This document shows positions 22,101 through 32,079 of a stretch of 64,000 nt of DNA, one piece after another. Origin of the DNA: Favolaschia claudopus (Eukaryota > Basidiomycota > Agaricomycetes > Agaricales > Mycenaceae). The position numbers and the translations under genes were made by a program. Numbering within the stretch: position 1 is the stretch's first letter; every line of letters starts with the position of its first letter. Location of the stretch: positions 1 through 64,000 of the forward strand of contig JAWWNJ010000021.1 of NCBI GenBank assembly GCA_037176885.1. Direction: 5' to 3'. Below the pieces are notes generated by a model. That model was not told the DNA's origin and did no database searches. It worked only from the letters and a program-made list of their open reading frames with translations.

Positions 22101-22426
22101 GATTTTGATGGCAGGCAGGGAGCCTCGTGCTGAGGTTGGTTCAATTCTGACGCTTACAGCTCCGGAGTCGGTCGTATTTTGCTGTGCGAGCCACTGCCGA
22201 ACCTCAAAGACATCGATCCACGCGCGGCCCTGGAATTTCTCCGGGTTCTTGCGGATCTCAGCCGGTGAGTGCATCTGCCAATAGGGATGAAGGACGGGTC
22301 AATAATTGGAAGGTGTATAGAAGCAACAGCAACACACGTAGTCCCGGAATCGGATGACATCACGGCCTGACAAGCTGTCAAGTCGGCGGCGCTGAGAGGC
22401 TCGGGATTGGGCGGTATAGAGGCCAT
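19150..22426 (-). pseudogene. MULE-like DDE transposase gene, about ten exons, lightly damaged
   Basis: Minus strand. Blocks in order: MHSPAEIRKNPEKFQGRAW (22274), DNWESKLRKSDTLWQDPG (21700), ERIEYIMPPGIIPSIWPNPR (21575), CRRARMGCRGAHACERIDRK (21255), NGQDYWVACNGWRKTF (20900), SHYKCRVKRNIFVPRD and a later HRHPLPP (20590-20500), KKYPAGMGIPG (20200), DDDTTFKRVEGEMNEWE (about 19960), LLVMNADMEAAQVIGIAR (about 19700), CLVKALSNIYPDDWDTTPAT and HHWTNAMTGTKL (about 19200). Cys/His pairs before H.HP resemble the WRKY-GCM1/FLYWCH-type zinc fingers of MULEs, and the D..TFKR and D.E.A blocks look like the first two DDE acids. Introns are short. A 4-bp duplication (GCTTGCTT, 19814-19821) shifts the frame, and another shift lies near 21620. 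The C-terminus is lost near 19150. It is the best preserved transposase here; the superfamily is inferred. Confidence 0.6.
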
Positions 22427-22429
22427 AAA

Positions 22430-23085
22430 ATGGCTTGAGACGCGTCGTACAATGAGCGGGGAAGGGGCAGCTAGCACAGAAGACGGTGAAAGAGAGGTAA
22501 AAATTTTCCGTGTGCCGTCACGACATCACGTGTATGTGACTTGATGGTGTCAAGAGAGGCACTTGCCAAAACGGGATATGTGCATCACTTTGCGCCATCT
22601 GCCTCACTTTCCTTAATCTGCCTCACATCACCCTCATCTGCCTTACATCAATCCACATCTGGGCCCGCCTCTTTGTATATCCTCGGTCTCCCCCGCGCTA
22701 GATTTCCCATCAATATTGTATTAAGCATTGAAATCGGCGACACAAAAGGCAAAAATAAATCTATCTCTCCTTCAATGTGCCGTCAGGCCAAAGGAGGGGG
22801 GTCTGGGGGGAACATTGTTCCCCCCAGCATCTCAAAATCCCCCCAAACCATGCCTGCAACTGATTAGATATATTCAAATTCAAGCTTTTTTGTTGAAAGA
22901 AAAGCCCTTAAGAACAACCACCTTCATACAGAACTAGCTACAGCACTTAAGATACATACAACACCCAAAAAGCCTTTACAGTAAAATAGGTAGGTTGTTC
23001 GCCCTCCATCGCCAGATTCGCTTTCGGATCACGTGGTAGGGTGGGTCCCGAGCAAGGGTCTGTAATAAAAAAAGCAGCGTGAGGT

Positions 23086-23121
<36 letters not shown>

Positions 23122-24053
23122 TCCGCACCCCTTGATGGCACCGCCGGCCATCTATCGGCTATTCTATATATAGTCGTTTTCGTTTTCGTTTCTAGTATAT
23201 ACTCGGGTCAGAGGGCCCGGTCACACTTTTCGGACCCCCAGGATAGAGCAGCTTGTGCTTATGCATAATGAGCTCATGCTTTATGTGCTCGTCGACTTTA
23301 CCTCAATCTACACGGCGAATGAAAATGAGAATAGCATTGTAAAATTAGAAACTCACCTCAATGTTATCTTCGTAGGCCACAGACTCCTCTGGGAAGTGAT
23401 TGTGGAGGAAATCGCGAAGACGGGGATCGAGGGCACGATAAAAGAACCATGCAGATCCTGGTAGCTGCGACTGTCGCAGCGGTGTCGCTGGCCTGCAGAG
23501 GGAGACCCGAAAATCCACTGGCTGTCTGCACTTGGAACGCGCCGCGCCATTGACAAGCCCGAGGCTTGTCTGAAATGGGTGAGCCCAGCAGCTTTCCTTG
23601 CTGCGTCGGATTCGTCTGGCTATCGGTAATCTTGAAGAAATCATCGATGATGAGCCGCGGCCCGTGTTTGAGCCACTTCCTCCTGGTCCGTGCTTGAGAG
23701 AGCGGCTGAGCAGTGGCTGAGCGAGCTTGATACGCGAAAGGCACACAGTTGCAACACGAGGCAGCTTGACTCATACTCGCACATCCCAGCCCAGCCGGCT
23801 CTTCAACCCTGTAATCTGCGCGACATCGTCCACTTGAATGGAAAGCAAAAGGGGTGCTCAATTCTTAGCTCGTCAGCCCGTCTCTTCCACAAGATAATTA
23901 GTTCTGTGATGGATTAGGGCTGCTCAATCCTTAGTTCGAAATCGTTCCATATGGAAGGGGGGTAGAGAGCACGTGCAGTTGATAGTGTGTCCGATAAAAA
24001 GATCGGACACCAAGGGGGATCAAATTGGGATCAAATTCCCGAAATCCATACTA
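22430..24053. other. Gene-poor stretch with repeats and a 28-base T run
   Basis: Contains imperfect ATCTGCCTCACAT repeats (22597-22665), a G/C-rich palindromic patch (GGGGGGAACATTGTTCCCCCC, 22812-22832), and 28 T's at 23087-23114, which would be a poly-A tail on the minus strand. Minus-strand frames at 23861-23345 include RLIIDDFFKITDSQTNPTQQ, protein-like but unrecognised. Confidence 0.4.
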
Positions 24054-24517
24054 CTCGGCATTACCAAGAGTAGCCGAATTTAGAGCTATTGCACATAATT
24101 ATTAACACGCACCGAAGTTATTGGGCTTTCCCTGTGCTGATTTTCTATGTTTGTTTATTTATGTGTCAAATCAACAATTTCTTGCTTTGTTTTAGTGTCC
24201 TCATTGAAGGATGAGGATAGCCCAGCAAACTCTGAGTTCTCAGGTACAAAGTCATGAGATAGTAAACCTGTTTTTGAGGTGCTCACCCACCTGAAATCCT
24301 GGTGAGTGTGTTCCAAAAAAGGCAAACACCGCCAAATTAATGGTCTTTTGAAGATTAATTTATTCAGCCACTGTGTGATACCTTACCCCAAGTTTATAGA
24401 GTATCATAAAAGCTGTAGCAAACACGCTATAAATGAACCCTTCATCGCTCAAAGTTCCTCGACCATCGGAATTTCCGGGAAAAAACCCCGAATTCGGTCA
24501 ATTTTGGTAACTGCGAG
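24054..24517. mobile_element. Mariner-type MITE, inverted copy of the one at 7.93 kb
   Basis: Ends CTCGGCATTACC and GGTAACTGCGAG, flanked by TA at 24052-24053 and 24518-24519. The interior matches the inverse of 7930-8454 along its length, including the segment that reads CTGGGCTATCCTCATCCTTC in the 7.93-kb copy. No transposase frame. Confidence 0.88.
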
Positions 24518-24519
24518 TA

Positions 24520-24922
24520 GAGCTTATTAGCAGCCGGTGCTTTTCAAAATATACATGAAAAACTAAGCGAGATCAGTGAAAAACGGAGGCTCCAAACATG
24601 CAAAACCTCGAAGACGTCATCGAGAGATGCGGTCAGGCGCATGGCCGTTCCCCGCTCCAGAGTGGCGATCATGACGAAGTAGGACGCTTCCGCGAAAGGT
24701 AGAGCTTGTTGCTCGTCGTTCCAAGAGGCTCGCAGGACGGCGAGTAGAGTAGTGAGCGTGTACGCTGATAGAAGTCGCTCAGAAAGGCAACTCAAGCGAT
24801 GCGGCACGAATCGGCACGTTGTTTCCTTTCTTGGAACGGTGAAAAAGTGCTGCTCCACTTGTGGTTTTTGGATGACGTTCTTGTGCGTAAAATTTCGTTT
24901 TTCACCGGTTGCTAATAAGCTC
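24520..24922. mobile_element. MITE with a captured coding-like segment
   Basis: A 403-bp element with ends GAGCTTATTAGCAGCCGGTG and the near-exact inverse, flanked by TA at 24518-24519 and 24923-24924. It begins exactly at the TA that ends the preceding MITE. The minus strand holds a 104-codon frame (EQHFFTVPRK, LLAVLRASWNDEQQALPFAE, FVMIATLERGTAMRLTASLD) filling most of the element, and about 155 bp of it recurs at 14844-14997. The frame looks like an exon fragment, not a transposase. Confidence 0.8.
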
Positions 24923-25283
24923 TAGTATACCTCGAATTTTTTTTCTCAGAGAAATCGACCCCCCTCCCCCCTCCAAATGGGAAATAAGCGATCAAAACTG
25001 CCTTTCAGCCCTCTGGCTGCCGAGGTATGGGTGGGCAGAGGTGAATATATGTACTGGAGGTAGTTTCTGCAACTTTACTCAATATTTGTGCTGCACCTGA
25101 GGCCGCAACACAAAATTCTCAGTCGTTACAGCTGTTCCGGAATACCTTGGCATGCGCGGGTTTTTTTTCGCGCGGTTCCGACTTTTGATGCAGTGATATG
25201 ATGCACCTTATATGGCAGTTTCGGCCGAGGTGACGCGTCATCCCCACAATTTTTTATCTCTCACCTGAGTGGTCTTCCTGCGC
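24923..25283. other. Upstream region of the intact gene
   Basis: No coding signal. It contains a single TIR-like TTACAGCTGTTCCGGAA at 25126 and several C- or T-rich patches. The promoter of the gene at 25284 must lie here, but no clear TATA box is visible. Confidence 0.35.
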
Positions 25284-26773
25284 ATGGACCAGCAATACAC
25301 CGTGCCGCCGCCGCGCTATACCCCCGCTCAACAGCAACCTCAGTATATATTCCCTTCGCATGATCCTCTGCCCGCTAGCAGCAGTAGCCCTTCACTTCCG
25401 GCTATGCAGCCCGCAAGCCCTACATGGTCAGAATTAGAGCTAAAGACATTCGGTGCGTGCAGCTTGCAGCTCATGATCATATAAATGTGTTATCAATGAT
25501 ATAGGGCACCTATAGGGCACCGGATCGCTCCTTCACATCTTCGTCAACACTCTCCTTCTTCGCCGTCACTCCTTGTACAGCATTTACCTCACGATTCTCT
25601 CTCTGTCAATAATAACTCTCTGTGGTCTCCGGCGCCCGAGCTTCCTGTCACCGCCTCCGACTCGTTCATCCCGGACGATGATCCCGACTCACCTGTCGAA
25701 GTCCAGGCAACGACATTCCGGCAGCCCACCGCTGCATTTTCTGTAGCTGTGCAGCCTCCAGCTTCTCGTCGACGTGCCCCTGCCCCCACACCTGCCCCTA
25801 CACCCGGGCCCGCTTCCCAACCACCAGACGACACTATCCCGGACGCAATAGAGTTCGAGGTGATGGTCTGGCTTCCTGCGCCGCCTGAAAAGTCTGCCGA
25901 AACGCCGAAGGCCTCCCGAAGAAAAAGGTTTGTTTGCGATCCATTCGATACTTTGCAGCTGATATAAGTTTTTCAGGTGCCGTTCGATGAAGGACTCGAA
26001 GAGGTGGTCGAAGAAATCCAGAACAAATACCCTCCTGGCCTATGCGCTGACCACCCCAACCTCCCTTGCTACCACCACCGCCGTACTGGCAATCACTACG
26101 AGCTTGATCGCCCAAAATTGCTTGTTTGGGCAGCTGCCAAGGTAAGTCCACTTCCAACTCGTTCTGCGCCTGCTCAATTTTATAGAAAACGGGGTCATGT
26201 ACCCTTGACCTCCCACCGTTGGGGTCAAACTTGTTCAAAGCAGATAAAGCCATCAAGCGAGCATCACCAATAGCTCCTCCAGCTGTAGCAACGGGTACGC
26301 CTACCCCCACTCTACCCCCGCCCGCAGCGCCACCCCAAACTCCCTACCCGCATCCTTACGGATATTATCCGCCTCCGCCTCCGATGCCACTCCCGCCGTT
26401 TGGCATGTATACTCCTCCAATGCCATCGTACTATGGCCACAGTCCCTGGCAGGAAACCCCGCGTCGTCACCGTCGTCATAGGTCATGGGACGGAGGTTCT
26501 TCGCCGCCGTCTGAACCAGCTTCAAAGCGACATCGTCATATCGACCCCCCTTCCTCCCCTGCCCCCATTGGCGGCTCACTCGATGATTTTATCGAGTCCT
26601 TCCCCAACCTTCCTGAACAAACCAGGGGCTTCCTTTCCGAGCAAGGTTTTCAAATCGGTGATGATCTCTCGATCGTGACCGACGCTCAATGGAAAGAAGC
26701 CGGTTTCGTTCTTTTCGGCTGGAAGCGTGTCCTGGATTCGTACAATCAGTATAAGCGTGCTCATAAAAAGTAG
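25284..26773 (+). CDS. Hypothetical protein, 445 aa, proline-rich with C-terminal SAM-like domain
   Basis: The only gene here that reads intact. Four exons: 25284-25452, 25516-25931, 25977-26141 and 26186-26773. All introns are 44-63 bp with GT..AG ends, and phases agree across all three junctions. The start is ATG at 25284 (MDQQYTVPPPRYTP); the stop is TAG at 26771-26773. Residues 1-170 are Ser/Pro-rich. Residues about 180-255 form an ordered block (EFEVMVWLP, VPFDEGLEEVVEEIQNKYPP, CADHPNLPCYHH, HYELDRPKLLVWAAA). Residues 290-375 are Pro/Tyr-rich with a basic RRHRRHR patch. Residues about 378-440 (LDDFIESFPNLPEQTRGFL, QIGDDLSIVTDAQWKEAGF, GWKRVLDSY) look like a SAM-type protein-interaction domain. 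Intron 2 uses a less usual GTTTGC donor because the nearby GTTTGT would break the frame. Similar multi-copy proteins are recalled from mushroom genomes. Function unknown. Confidence 0.75.
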
Positions 26774-26940
26774 TTTTTCTTATTCTTCTTCCTTCGTCTC
26801 TCTTCAATCCTGCATTCCTTAGATTATCAGTCCTGTATATTTGTTTGACTTCTCGTAAATAGCGTAGCCTCGTATGTACATACAAGTAGTATTCCTCTCT
26901 CTATACGCGTCCTTGTTCTGCCTACAATTACCCTTTGAAA

Positions 26941-27136
26941 GTTTGCGCGGGAGCCGTTGGAGCCATTTGATGGCTTTTCGGACGTGCGCCGCATATGGCT
27001 AATTTGGCGGGCAAAGTAGCCACCAGATGGCTTCGGCAGCCATATGACGTCAATTTTGGCGGTGGAGCGATGTGGAGCGATACGCCAGCGCACACCAAAA
27101 ACGCCATAACGTGGCTCGTATGGCTCCCGCGCAAAC
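26941..27136. mobile_element. Small inverted-repeat element with GCCAT/ATGGC array
   Basis: A 196-bp element whose ends GTTTGCGCGGGAGCC and the exact inverse enclose about ten copies of GCCAT or ATGGC, several as AGCCATNTGATGGC-like palindromes. No clear target duplication. It lies 170 bp downstream of the intact gene. Confidence 0.7.
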
Positions 27137-27945
27137 AGGCTAATTCCTGATCACGCGGATGGCTACCGGATTTGGGACATTTCGGTTGGTTGCGGGTTTC
27201 ATATGTGCATGATCCCCCCACCTTAGAAAATTCACTGTCACGATTGAATGACAATCTTATCGCGACAACACCTTAAATTCCACGGTCACATGCAACAAAG
27301 ACCGGGCCGACGATCCATTACTTCCAGACACCTTGCCCACCGCCCTCACCCTTCTTTTTCATCAGGCCTGTGCCGTCACAATGACCGTCGTCCACACACA
27401 CATGATCACACGCACTATCTATCGTTCACTGCCGCGTCACAGGACAATGCACCCTTCCCATCGTTCACCACGGTGCTGCTGCAACAACATGGGAGCCGCA
27501 TGTTTGGTAGCCATGCCATAGGAGGGAGGAAGCCTCATGGATGACGACAGGATGAAGAACGTTCCATAGAACACATGTTTCCCACACGCTTGACACTCAG
27601 AGTACGCATGTAGTTAATAGTTCACACGGTTCAGTAGACAGTATAAGTAGAGTAGTTTATTCGCCCTTGTACCCTAGTCCTTTTATTCAGTTATTTTCTG
27701 GAGCTAATACCGCACCACCCAACCCCTTGTCTTAGACCCGGGGCGCGAGGCTTGATTGTGACATAATAAAACGACTACCATCTTACCATCGTACCATCTA
27801 CCCTTCGACCTCCTTTCCCTATCTCCCCTCCTCTATCCACTACTTGGATCCTGTTCGACCTCTACATCTTTTCATCAAGACCCATTGCTCTACCCATCGA
27901 CTTCTACCTCGTTAGCCAACGAGTCTAAATAAACGCCAATCACTT
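27137..27945. other. Probable LTR or leader sequence of the Ty3 element at 30 kb
   Basis: No gene supported. An LTR-like TATA (agtataagtagag, about 27640) is followed by a pyrimidine-rich leader that continues after the inserted KH element at 29494. This suggests the untranslated 5' region of the gag gene at 30236. Confidence 0.35.
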
Positions 27946-27950
27946 GTGGT

Positions 27951-28122
27951 TGTCAGGGGACTCCACAGCTCTTGGGCAGAAGTTCTCTGTCGAGTCCAAG
28001 ACATCATGCTGTGCTCACTTATGTCATATCTTACGTCACCTCCTGTATATAAGTAGTCCGCTGGGGATCTCTGATCCCCAGGTTTGTTATCGACTTGGCT
28101 CCTGGGCCCTTCTCCCCTTACA
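27951..28122 (+). repeat. 5' LTR of the KH element
   Basis: 172 bp with TG..CA ends. It contains the TATA-like gtatataagtag near 28045 and a GGGGATCTCTGATCCCC palindrome (28064-28080) just downstream, likely at or after the transcription start. The bases after it (GCATAACAAGCC) would be the primer site. The priming tRNA was not identified. Confidence 0.92.
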
Positions 28123-28227
28123 GCATAACAAGCCTTCTATTCGACTCTAGCACTCTCCTAGCCCCAGCCGACCACCCTACTTCCTACTCTGCCGTCATCC
28201 TACCATCGACCTCACACCTCCCTTGCT

Positions 28228-29257
28228 ATGGCAACCCCCGCAGTTCCTCAGGACCTTTATTTCTACTGCACTCTCCTTCGAAGCGAACTACAGCGTGTCC
28301 ACGACCGTCTTGATCGTCTTGAGTTTGGGGACGCTGCAGCCTCTACTCCCCGAGGGCATGCCTGGCGCTTCTCTTGGGATGGTGTTCGCTGGGGCTCTGA
28401 ACCTTCAACCCCAGCCCCTACCCCTGCCATCATCGCTGTCGGCCACACCGCCATACCACTCGCCGAAACCCTCCCTACTGCAGAGGACTCACCGTCCCGC
28501 TACTCGTGTACGCTTGTGGTGCCTGACTCGGTCGTCGGGCATATCGTTGGCCGTGGTGGTAAGGGTCCCCATCAGTCGCACGACATCTCCGGCGCCACTG
28601 ATAAGGCTTTCCCCCTTGGAGCGCCGTGTATCTATCCGCGGTACCGACCAGCAAATCGGTGAAGCGCTAATTGCGCTTGGGAAGCGTTTCATGCGTAAGC
28701 GTATCCGCTCTAAGAAAGGTCCGTCACGCCTTTCCGGGGACCCTGCCCCTCCCCCTCCTGGCCCGGTGCCGGTTTTGCCGAACGCTTCTGGCGAGGGCTG
28801 TCGCCCGCTGAAGAAGCGCGCACACCCCGTCCACCCGTCTCAGCCACCAGCTCCGGTTCCGCCCCCTCCAGCGGCCAGTGCTCAGCCGCACCCAGGTGCC
28901 GCTACACAGCCAAGGAAGTCTGGGGTGCGATTTGCACCACAGGAGTCTTCCTACCCCGCCTCTCACTCCCAACCCCATAACCCTGCCACCATCTCTATTC
29001 CTACGCAGGTAATGGCGTCCCCAATTCCTACTCCCCGCCCCAGCTCTACTCCTTATGCCCCCTCGGTGGCCATGTCCACTGCCGTCCCGTCCCCCTCTCC
29101 ACGTTCAGTAGCTCCTTCGCCTATGGCCATTGATGCTATTCAACCTGAAAGGGGACGTCGACCACAGACGGCACGGCGAGGTGGTGCAGTGTCTGCGTCT
29201 GATACGCGGATTGACTCCCAGGGCAACCTACTCTTCCATGGCGATCCAGGATTTTGA
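28228..29257 (+). pseudogene. KH-domain Gag-like protein of the mini LTR element, one frameshift
   Basis: An ATG at 28228 starts a protein with a short helical N-terminus (LRSELQRVHDRLDRLEFGD), a Trp-containing patch (AWRFSWDGVRWGSEP) and a KH fold from about residue 92: YSCTLVVPDSVVGHIVGRGG, with the GRGG equivalent of the GXXG RNA-binding loop. Near 28605 the frame must change by one base to reach RLSPLERRVSIRGTDQQIGE and ALIALGKRFMRKRIR, the rest of the KH fold. The remainder (about 190 residues) is Pro/Ser-rich with a basic end, stopping at 29255-29257. Composite length is about 342 residues. It is the only gene between the LTRs, so by position it takes the place of Gag, and an RNA-binding KH domain would suit genome binding. 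No zinc knuckle is present. Confidence 0.8.
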
Positions 29258-29320
29258 AAGATCGTTCATTCTACTGGGCTTTGGTCTTCGTCGAGGCGAC
29301 GAATCTTGAAGAGGGGGTGA

Positions 29321-29493
29321 TGTCAGGGTACTCCACAGCTATGACTTGGGCAGAAGTTCTCTGTCTCCAAGACATCATGCTGTGCTCACTTATGTCATAT
29401 CTTACGTCACCTCTTGTATATAAGTAGTCCGCTGGGGATCTCTGATCCCCAGGTTTGTTATCGACTTGGCTCCTGGGCCCTTCTCCCCTTACA
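29321..29493 (+). repeat. 3' LTR of the KH element
   Basis: 173 bp, the same as the 5' LTR apart from small differences near its start (CTATGACTTGGG versus CTCTTGGG, and GTCTCCAAG versus GTCGAGTCCAAG). Low divergence points to a fairly recent insertion. Confidence 0.92.
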
Positions 29494-29498
29494 GTGGT

Positions 29499-30235
29499 TC
29501 ACTCAAGCAGACAGACGCTAGGCCACGGGAAACGTTGAGTCCGTCCCAAGCCATACAGCAGTCGCAGAAGCACTAGTCGGATCTTCGGAGAGGACTATCT
29601 TGCTGTCGTGGGGAGTGTCGTAGAAGACCCCGGGCAGCTCTGCTAGCAAGAAATCACAGTGACCTCACCCTGACCTTCGTGGTCCTTTTACCAACAACCC
29701 ACATTCAGTGGTCGATACTGCCACTATAAAGAATACGTAATCCCTATTGCAACCACGTTCCGAGCACCCTCACCCTTATCATCCTCATCCTCCCGGGACG
29801 CGTCAGAAGTTGCTGACCAACTACTCGCCATTTCCACGACTACCCATCACACCTTTCACACCCCTCCCATCATGACCCACTCTTACCACAACTCACCTAC
29901 CCAAGGGGCACCCATCCTTAAAATTTTGGACACAGGGTCGGAAAACTGACTTAAGGCTTGGTCGACCCCCACCCCTACGTACGTGTTACATAAGCCCCAA
30001 AACGGGTAATTCCCATCAAAAACTGAGAAAATTTGTCCAGGTTTTGCCGTGATTTGGACTGTACCAGCACACTTCCGGGACACTTTGGTAATCAAATGTG
30101 TTATCCCACACATTTTTGCCTCCCAGCTGGCCGAAAGTTGCCGTTCGGGTCTGGTCGAGGGACACCCGATATATTATGTAATCAAATATTTTCTCTTACT
30201 TTTTTTTTGACCTTCGGAAACGCGTTTTTAGACCG
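29499..30235 (+). other. Probable 5' leader of the Ty3 gag, partly replaced by repeats
   Basis: No intact frame. It continues the pyrimidine-rich leader interrupted by the KH element. From about 29905 it changes to AT-rich, repeat-like DNA (possible inserted element up to about 30230), after which the Gag frame begins abruptly. Confidence 0.35.
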
Positions 30236-31220
30236 ATGACTGTATTCTTTACGCTCTCTCTGCTGAGAGCCTCCGACGGCTCAGCCTGTCCAGCTTCCAA
30301 CTGGTCACGGAACTGGAAGCGCGTACACTTGCGCACAGGCAGCCTCTCCAGCGGAGACACATTCGAAAAGCTCATTGAGGAGCTTGAGAAAACATTCAAG
30401 GACAAGAACGTCAGTGAGACGGCCTTCTTGCGCCTTTTGAGAACCAGGCAGGGAAAGACTCCCCTGGCCGACTTCCTGCAGTCGTATGAACTCACGGCTC
30501 AGGAAGCAGGATATATTCCTGAAGAAGCAGTTCACGACACATTCCTGTGTCAAACCTTGGAAGCCCTTATCGCAGATGAGGTCAGACGTCAGCTATATGC
30601 TGGAGGGATTGAGATTCCTGGAAAATATCAGGAACTCAAGAAGCGTCTGATGACCATCAGCGGAATTATGGAGCGAGAGAAGCTCCTGAAGAACCAGTGG
30701 GGCCAAGGCGGCGGGATGTTTTGGGCTCCCGCGCGCACCAATTTCTCCACCCCCAACCAAGGAAAGACATCCCAGGGAACGGCTCCGAACCTGGCCAAGA
30801 AATTGGCGCCAGTAGAAACAGCACCCATGGACGTTGACAGGGCACAGGCGAAAGTCACGCCCTTCAAGTGCTACAATTGTGGTCAGGAGGGCCACATGAA
30901 GCGCGAATGTCCGGAGCCGCCCAAGAAGAAGTTTAATATCCGGTCGATCAAGACCGATGACTATACACAGGATGATTTGGAAGCTCTCGCAAAGATACTC
31001 CGAGAGAAGGGTTTTTAAAGGGGCCCCCGGTTGTGGCCAAACCGGCGCCCCCAATTGATACGAAATATGGACGCTTCACCCTGCTTGATGCAGATGAGAA
31101 AATTGAAAACACAAAAACATCGGACTCTCTACCTATAAATTATATAGAAAATAGTGGCCTGCCTAAGGACGAACACGAACCCCTTACAGCTACAGAAAAC
31201 ACACAAAAAATACCGTGACG
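30236..31220 (+). pseudogene. Ty3/Gypsy Gag with zinc knuckle, 5'-truncated
   Basis: The frame 30236-31018 encodes a retrotransposon capsid domain (FEKLIEELEKTFKDKNVSET, RTRQGKTPLADFLQSYELTA, DTFLCQTLEALIADEVRRQL), a linker, and the CCHC knuckle CYNCGQEGHMKREC at residues about 214-227, which binds element RNA. It ends in DDLEALAKILREKGF. The downstream frame 31033-31218 (TKYGRFTLLDADEKIENTKT) looks like the linker toward protease, which is then lost. The first about 20 residues read poorly, so the true N-terminus is probably missing. An unrelated finger-containing gene follows at 31.5 kb. Confidence 0.85.
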
Positions 31221-31535
31221 TATTTTGGAGAATGTAAGGGCAACCTTTAGGACCCGAGATATCTCGAGGGTCTAGCGAGGGAGAATCGATGCAAACACAT
31301 CCATGTACTCGTATTTCCGCTCAGTAGGACTTGTAGCCCCAACGGCCAGAACAACCCGACCTTCGAACCGCTTCCAAAGCGTCGAGCAAGAGAGCACCAA
31401 CGGCGAGCTGTTGCAATTACTGGGTGGCTTCATACATCTCAAGGACGCCCCGTAGATGCCAGGCCTACATCCTGGTCTCCCATCACAGATGTCGGCAGAG
31501 GCGGCCATGAGATCCCATTGAAAATTGAGCACGAG

Positions 31536-32075
31536 ATGTCGGACGCATTCATTCCAAGGGTTTGTGCCCCCCTTTGCCGTTTTCTTCCTGCCTGCTTACT
31601 GATCCCTTTCTTCCATCCCTGTACGAACATTTTCAACGTCCAGAGAGATCTCTCAAGCAAAGAGGAACTAACCTTTTTTGGTTCCGAGTGTCCGCTCTCC
31701 TCTGCTCCTCCAACTCCCTCGCCCGAGCCAGATGCAGCTCCATCTCCGACTAGCAAGTGCACACGTTGCTCCGCCACCAGCAGTAAATACTGGACAAAAA
31801 GCGTTCTGGAGCCGGGCCACATTCGCTGCCGGCCCTGCTATCAATTTGAATGGCGGCACAAGAAACTTCGCCCTCTAGCTTTAGAAAGCCGTCGACGGGG
31901 GATACATTCCTTACACTGCGGAAATTGCCGTTCTGTCTTGCAATCCCGCCATAGGTACCACAGTCAGATGAGGAGCGGAGCCAGGGTGTGCGGATCTTGC
32001 CATAGATACGAGATAAACGACCACAGAAATAGGCCTTCCAGGCTCATTGCACGGGCAGCCAGACTGGGTTCATGA
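31536..32075 (+). CDS. Putative protein with two GATA-like zinc fingers
   Basis: A frame ending at 32073-32075 holds two C-x2-C-x(18-20)-C-x2-C units: CTRCSATSSKYWTKS..CRPC and CGNCRSVLQSRHRYHSQ..CGSC, each followed by a basic stretch (RHKKLRPLALESRRR; HRNRPSRLI). The first keeps the W and the C..C spacing of GATA fingers plus the HKKLRP-like basic patch, so DNA binding is plausible. The upstream part, from an ATG at 31536, includes about 90 bases (31561-31651) with GT..AG edges and few charged residues, possibly an intron. A Ser/Pro-rich acidic stretch (PTPSPEPDAAPSPTS) precedes the fingers. It lies just downstream of the Gag relic and could be a host transcription-factor-like fragment or element cargo. 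The exon structure is uncertain. Confidence 0.5.
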   Translation: MSDAFIPRVCAPLCRFLPACLLIPFFHPCTNIFNVQRDLSSKEELTFFGSECPLSSAPPTPSPEPDAAPSPTSKCTRCSATSSKYWTKSVLEPGHIRCRPCYQFEWRHKKLRPLALESRRRGIHSLHCGNCRSVLQSRHRYHSQMRSGARVCGSCHRYEINDHRNRPSRLIARAARLGS

Positions 32076-32079
32076 CAGG

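Larger units (their letters stand above)
27951..29493 (+). mobile_element. Complete 1.54-kb LTR retrotransposon, non-autonomous, KH-domain cargo
   Basis: Two LTRs (27951-28122 and 29321-29493) begin TGTCAGG and end TTACA, differing by a few substitutions and small indels. The flanks are GTGGT at 27946-27950 and at 29494-29498, an exact 5-bp duplication. A purine tract GAAGAGGGGG precedes the 3' LTR. Only one protein is encoded and there is no protease, integrase or RT, so it must be mobilised in trans. The size and layout resemble TRIM/TR-GAG elements. Confidence 0.92.
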
